A DNA stretch of 33,162 bases from Candidatus Paralachnospira sangeri. GTDB taxonomy: Bacteria > Bacillota > Clostridia > Lachnospirales > Lachnospiraceae. Shown here piece by piece: positions 31,046 to 33,162 of this stretch; positions within the stretch are counted from its first letter, which is position 1; every line of letters begins with the position of its first letter. The notes under the pieces were generated by a model. The model did no database searches and was not told the DNA's origin. It worked only from the letters and a program-made list of their open reading frames with translations. The stretch spans positions 1-33,162 of the forward strand of contig CAJFOT010000011.1 of the NCBI GenBank assembly GCA_904397815.1, given 5' to 3'. A program made the position numbers and the translations under genes.

Positions 31046-32069
31046 GGGTAGAGGCCCGGCTGCCTGCCCGGATCAGGCTTTCGGCGGGAAAGGTCAGGGT
31101 GACGGCGGTTCCCCGGCCTTTTTCGCTGGAGACTGACAGCCGGATGTTCATCCCGCCGCACAGCTTTTTGCAGAGATAGAGGCCGATTCCCGTGGACCTG
31201 GGGAAGCGGCGTCCGTTTTCGCCGGTAAAGCCTTTGTCGAAAATCCGGGGCAGGTCGGCGGCGTCGATGCCGATGCCATTGTCCCGGATCACCAGGCTGA
31301 CGCTGTTTTCGGTCACCCCGGAGGAGAAGTCCAGCCGGAAGGGGGTCTGCCGGTATTTGACAGCGTTGGATATGATCTGTCCGATGATGAAAACGCAGCT
31401 TTTTACATCGGCGCAGACCGGGACGTCCAGCCCCTCCATGCGAACCTGTCCCTCAGCCTGGATGACCGGCTTGGAGTAGGCTTTCAGGGCCTCGCTGACC
31501 AGCCGGCGCAGGGAGGTCTGTTCCACCCGGAAGTCTTTTTCCACATCACTGCTTCGGGCATAGTAGAGCACCAGCTCGGTCAGTCCGTCTATCTTCCGCA
31601 GCTCGTCGTCGATCTTCAGCGTGACAGGATTTTTCTCATTTTCGATGATCAGACGGGCAGAGGTGATGGGGGTCTTGATCTCATGCACCCATGTGTCCAG
31701 AAAATCCCGGTAATCCCGGTTCTCCCGCCGGGCGCCGGCGATTCTGTCATTCAGAAATTTCTGGTTCTGGCGGAGGATGTCACAGAGGATCCTGGCGTCC
31801 AGAAAGACAGGAGGCTCTGCGATCTCCATCAGCAGCGTTTTCTCATCCAGCTGGTCCAGCAGCCGGAGGAGGCGGCTGTAATAGCGGTTCCGGCGGTGAA
31901 AGTCCCACAAAAAAGAGACTGCGAAGGCAGTCAGCAGAATTCCTTCCGCCATCAGGATGAAAACCGCCGGCACCGCGATCAGCCAGAGCAGGCCCCCTGT
32001 CAGTCCGGCCCCGGCGGCAAAGCAGGCCAGAGAGAAAATCCGGTCTGTCATATAATCTGTCCATTTCAT
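31032..32069 (-). CDS. BceS-type intramembrane-sensing histidine kinase
   Basis: This is a 345-residue sensor kinase with two N-terminal transmembrane helices (about 10-33 and 35-55) and almost no extracellular loop, typical of Bce-type kinases that sense through their ABC transporter. The H box is DTWVHEIKTPITSARL (H129), the N box IISNAVKYRQ, followed by G boxes DNGIGI and GIGLYLCKKL. The start overlaps the response-regulator stop by 4 nt (ATGA), so translation is coupled and no separate ribosome binding site is needed. It phosphorylates the adjacent OmpR-type regulator by inference. Confidence 0.92.
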   Translation of the reverse strand: MKWTDYMTDRIFSLACFAAGAGLTGGLLWLIAVPAVFILMAEGILLTAFAVSFLWDFHRRNRYYSRLLRLLDQLDEKTLLMEIAEPPVFLDARILCDILRQNQKFLNDRIAGARRENRDYRDFLDTWVHEIKTPITSARLIIENEKNPVTLKIDDELRKIDGLTELVLYYARSSDVEKDFRVEQTSLRRLVSEALKAYSKPVIQAEGQVRMEGLDVPVCADVKSCVFIIGQIISNAVKYRQTPFRLDFSSGVTENSVSLVIRDNGIGIDAADLPRIFDKGFTGENGRRFPRSTGIGLYLCKKLCGGMNIRLSVSSEKGRGTAVTLTFPAESLIRAGSRASTLTFL

Positions 32070-32728
32070 ATAAAGTACCCCATGCCCCTTTTTGTTTTGA
32101 TGTAATCAGAAAGGCCGATTTCCGACAGCTTTTTGCGGAGGCGGACGATATTGACATTCAGGGTGTTTTCGTCAATAAACGCTTCACTCTGCCACAGCTC
32201 GTCGATAATGGCGTCCCGGGGGATGATATTTCCCTTGTTCACCATCAGTGTCCGCAGAATGACCAGCTCATTTCTGGTCAGCTCCCGGCTGCGTCCCTCA
32301 TGGCTGATGGAGGCTTTCAGCAGATTCAGGGTCAGTCCGTTGTGAACCAGGAGCGTGTCGGTCTGGGACGCGCCGGCGCGGGAGAGCAGGTTCTGGATGC
32401 GGGCCAGCAGCACCTGGCTGTTGTAAGGCTTGGAGATAAAATCATCGGCGCCCAGGTTCAGTCCCATCAGTTCATCAAAGTCGGTGTTCCGGCTGGTCAG
32501 GATGATCACAGGCACCCCGGACTGACGGCGGATGTCCCGGCAGATCCGGAAGCCGTCCTGGTAAGGCAGGTTAATGTCCAGCAGAATCAGATCTGCTCCC
32601 GAGGCCAGGGCCAGTTCTCCGATATGGAGAAAATCATCAGGAGCCTCACAGTCATATCCGTATTTTTCCAGCAGCCGGGTCAGCTCCTCCCGTATGGCGG
32701 TATCGTCTTCAATGATAAATATTTTCAT
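32066..32728 (-). CDS. BceR-type OmpR-family response regulator
   Basis: This 220-residue regulator has a receiver domain (1-115; acidic pocket IIEDD, phosphoacceptor D51 in LILLDINLP, conserved lysine in ISKPY) and a C-terminal winged-helix Trans_reg_C domain (about 125-220; RELTRNELVILRTLMVNKG, VNIVRLRKKLSEIG). AGGGAG precedes the ATG. It is first of the four-gene BceRSAB unit and is expected to bind the inverted repeat upstream of the ABC genes. The promoter upstream was not clearly identified. Confidence 0.93.
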   Translation of the reverse strand: MKIFIIEDDTAIREELTRLLEKYGYDCEAPDDFLHIGELALASGADLILLDINLPYQDGFRICRDIRRQSGVPVIILTSRNTDFDELMGLNLGADDFISKPYNSQVLLARIQNLLSRAGASQTDTLLVHNGLTLNLLKASISHEGRSRELTRNELVILRTLMVNKGNIIPRDAIIDELWQSEAFIDENTLNVNIVRLRKKLSEIGLSDYIKTKRGMGYFI

Positions 32729-32745
32729 CCTGTTCTCCCTTTTTC

Positions 32746-32916
32746 TTAGGCGATTTTTTTCATAACTTTTATAAACTCCATAACAAGATCGGATGGCTGT
32801 TCAGCGTAAACGATGCCATATCGCACTGGTTAAAGCCTTTGGTGTCATAAGAAGGGACATCCTGTATATGGATTTGCGGGTGGTTTTGTTCGATTTCATC
32901 CTGTAAAGCATCAATG
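32746..32916 (-). pseudogene. Unidentified degraded coding remnant
   Basis: This stretch between the response regulator and the aldo/keto reductase has no intact gene. On the minus strand one frame gives HIQDVPSYDTKGFNQ and another, shifted by about one base, gives GIVYAEQPSDLVMEFIKVMK ending at TAA 32746. Both look like real protein tails, the second somewhat like an alpha/beta-hydrolase C-terminus. A frameshifted 3' fragment of a lost gene is the simplest reading, but the family is not established. Confidence 0.35.
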
Positions 32917-33162
32917 CTATTTCAGTAGATTTGCCATTTCCTTCATATAGAGAGGAATATCTAATGCCTGTGGACAGTGTGCTGTACAGTTTCCGCAGCC
33001 AATACAAGCCGTAGGCATTTTTTCTTCTGGTAATGCTTTCAAACGGAACAGCCGCCATGCTGCCATATCGCTGTTTCCTAATGCGGCGGCTTCATCGCGA
33101 TAGTCATTGTAAGCAGACAGGAGCGAAGGTATATCCAATCCTTGCGGGCAATTATCACAGCA
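32917..33162 (-). CDS. Aldo/keto reductase with ferredoxin-like C-terminus (3' end only)
   Basis: This is the last 81 codons of a gene that continues beyond the right edge. The visible part CCDNCPQGLDIPSLLSAYND and then CIGCGNCTAHCPQALDIP is the C-terminal 4Fe-4S domain found in clostridial aldo/keto reductases, with CX2CX2CX3CP cluster ligands. The reductase barrel itself lies outside the window, so the call rests on the tail alone. The stop is TAG at 32919-32917. Other iron-sulfur oxidoreductases with this tail cannot be excluded. Confidence 0.8.
   Translation of the reverse strand, partial: CCDNCPQGLDIPSLLSAYNDYRDEAAALGNSDMAAWRLFRLKALPEEKMPTACIGCGNCTAHCPQALDIPLYMKEMANLLK

Noticed and set aside
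1..33162. CRISPR arrays, tRNA or rRNA genes, prophage genes
   Set aside because: No regularly spaced repeats, cloverleaf sequences, rRNA segments or phage structural or integrase genes were seen on either strand.

Overview
This looks like a chromosomal segment of an endospore-forming Clostridia member, most likely Lachnospiraceae. The evidence is the yicC-remA-gmk-rpoZ-rimO-pgsA-cinA cluster, the spore genes spoIVA, ytfJ/gerW and a ytfI-like gene, the Asp23/DAK2/recG cluster, strong AGGAGG ribosome binding sites and GC-rich Firmicutes coding. No species is assigned.

Layout. 1-87: the right end (omega-RNA-like tail) of an IS200/IS605-family element, abutting the promoter of the two-subunit iron-sulfur L-serine dehydratase (sdaAB, sdaAA; 226-1824). 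1868-5123 (minus): two SAM methyltransferases followed by rqcH. 5158-5294: back-to-back divergent promoters. 5364-12750: a long co-directional block, yicC, remA, gmk, rpoZ, rimO, pgsA, cinA, a conserved unknown, a DUF2953 (ytfI-like) gene, ytfJ/gerW and a 46-residue membrane protein. 12781-13165: a very long near-perfect palindrome. 13259-14146: an acidic putative lipoprotein and, convergent to it, rpmB. 14811-15851: an isolated uroporphyrinogen-decarboxylase-family gene with a long AT-rich upstream region and its own terminator. 16286-20469: Asp23/Gls24 protein, FakA-like DAK2 kinase and recG. 20481-22280: a Cys-rich small protein and spoIVA, with a terminator-like hairpin touching the spoIVA start codon.

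22285-26559 is an accessory operon with its own strong promoter: a MATE transporter and three glycosyltransferase-type genes (Core-2/I-branching type, GT11 alpha-1,2-fucosyltransferase, and a poorly described family), the last three joined by 4-nt overlaps. It probably builds or decorates a surface or secreted glycan. 26587-28144 is a scar of two broken genes facing each other: a DUF4143 ATPase missing its N-terminal part and an internal segment, and a PucR/CdaR-type regulator missing its N-terminus and DNA-binding C-terminus.

28145-32728 (minus) is a complete BceRSAB-type peptide-antibiotic sensing and resistance module. A TTACA-N4-TGTAA inverted repeat lies over the kinase stop codon, upstream of the ABC genes, and is the likely response-regulator operator. 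The window closes with an unidentified degraded stretch and the 3' end of a ferredoxin-domain aldo/keto reductase that runs off the edge.

No wholly new defence or mobile system is evident. The most unusual items are the long palindrome, the omega-RNA end at the sdaAB promoter, the leader structures of spoIVA and of the MATE gene, and the glycosyltransferase operon. All calls were made by reading the sequence, without database searches.
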